DNA of 6,238 bases from an uncultured Ruminococcus sp. (lineage in GTDB: Bacteria > Bacillota > Clostridia > Oscillospirales > CAG-272): NCBI GenBank assembly GCA_902773455.1, contig CACYEW010000101.1:1-6238 (forward strand), read 5' to 3'. A program made the position numbers and the translations under genes. Under the pieces are notes generated by a model. It made no database searches. It was not told the origin of the DNA and saw only the letters and a program-made list of their open reading frames with translations. Positions 6,038 to 6,238 of the stretch are shown here, piece by piece (position 1 is the stretch's first letter; each line of letters opens with the position of its first letter).

Positions 6038-6072
6038 AACAAAAGTTTACAATTACTTAACAATAAAAAGCG

Positions 6073-6096
6073 TAACTTTTCCGGTATTTTTTCGTT
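6073..6096 (+). promoter_or_regulatory. Possible ECF-sigma-type promoter of the right-edge gene
   Basis: TAAC (6073-6076) is followed after 16 bp by CGTT (6093-6096). This resembles the AAC-N16-CGT pattern of ECF sigma factors and would start transcription about 48 nt before the ATG. No good sigma-A promoter lies as close. The alternative is TTGATA (5928-5933) with TATAAT (5953-5958), but its spacer is 19 bp and its leader would be about 185 nt. The match is short, so this is tentative. Confidence 0.25.
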
Positions 6097-6149
6097 TAAT
6101 ATATATGAAAGGACAAGTTCCCGAAAAAACAGCGAAAGGACGTAATCAT

Positions 6150-6238
6150 ATGAAAAAAAGAAGTCTCAAAGCGCTGACTCTGTTTCTTGCGGTCGTTCTG
6201 CTTTTGCCCTGCCTCGACCTCGGCGCGGCGGCTGACGG
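6150..6238 (+). CDS. Secreted protein, signal peptide only (runs off the right edge)
   Basis: Only 29 codons are visible: a positively charged start (MKKRSLK), a hydrophobic core (LTLFLAVVLLLP, 9-20) and a small-residue stretch LGAAADG that suits signal peptidase I cleavage near residue 27. The LLPC around Cys21 has proline before the cysteine and is a poor lipobox, so a lipoprotein is less likely. AAAGGA (6135-6140) sits 9 nt upstream of the ATG. An in-frame ATG at 6105 with no intervening stop lacks a ribosome binding site and would bury the signal peptide, so it was not chosen. It is divergent from the aldolase operon. The function cannot be told. Confidence 0.7.
   Translation, partial: MKKRSLKALTLFLAVVLLLPCLDLGAAAD

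Noticed and set aside
6105..6149. An upstream in-frame ATG (6105) and a duplicated GAAAGGAC (6107-6114, 6134-6141) suggesting an alternative start or duplication.
   Set aside because: The upstream ATG has no ribosome binding site and would place 15 polar residues before the signal peptide. An 8-base purine-rich repeat is within chance.

Overview
The window looks like chromosomal DNA from a Gram-positive, low-to-mid GC bacterium, most likely an uncultured member of the Clostridia (Bacillota). The signs are strong AAAGGA/AGAGG ribosome binding sites, near-consensus sigma-A promoters in AT-rich gaps, a class II (zinc) fructose-bisphosphate aldolase, a membrane-anchored M23/LytM protein and a GntR/MocR regulator beside a pyridoxal kinase. 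The taxon is an inference from style, not from a marker gene. No RNA gene, CRISPR array, transposase or integrase was seen.

Layout. (a) 1-350, minus strand: the N-terminal part of a secreted papain-like (C39-type) cysteine peptidase candidate, cut by the window edge. It has a consensus promoter at 519-548 and a leader of about 160 nt that carries an 11-bp inverted repeat. This block is visibly more AT-rich than the rest. (b) 568-1647, minus strand: a MocR-type regulator (GntR helix-turn-helix fused to an aminotransferase-like domain) that stops about 100 residues short of the family length. Its end coincides with the change in base composition. (c) 1737-2561, plus strand: a pyridoxal/pyridoxamine kinase, divergent from the regulator across 89 bp that hold two overlapping promoters. 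(d) 2593-2620: a strong hairpin that can terminate the kinase transcript from the left and the aldolase operon from the right. (e) 2637-5913, minus strand: a three-gene operon in the order class II fructose-bisphosphate aldolase, acyl-ACP thioesterase-like double hotdog protein, membrane-anchored degenerate M23 protein. The genes are joined by a 1-nt stop/start overlap and a 14-nt gap, with one clear promoter at 5951-5979. (f) 6150 to the edge, plus strand: the signal peptide of a secreted protein.

How the parts may work together. The MocR regulator most plausibly senses PLP or a related ligand and controls the adjacent kinase, as PtsJ does for pdxK in Salmonella, but here it lacks the small C-terminal aminotransferase domain. 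The operon mixes glycolysis, acyl-chain release and an envelope protein whose M23 domain keeps all three zinc ligands but has arginine at both catalytic histidine positions. That suggests a non-catalytic, regulatory or scaffolding role at the cell wall.

I did not find a clearly new biological system. The points most worth checking are the double His-to-Arg M23 domain, the truncated MocR at a composition boundary, and the structured leader of the secreted cysteine peptidase.
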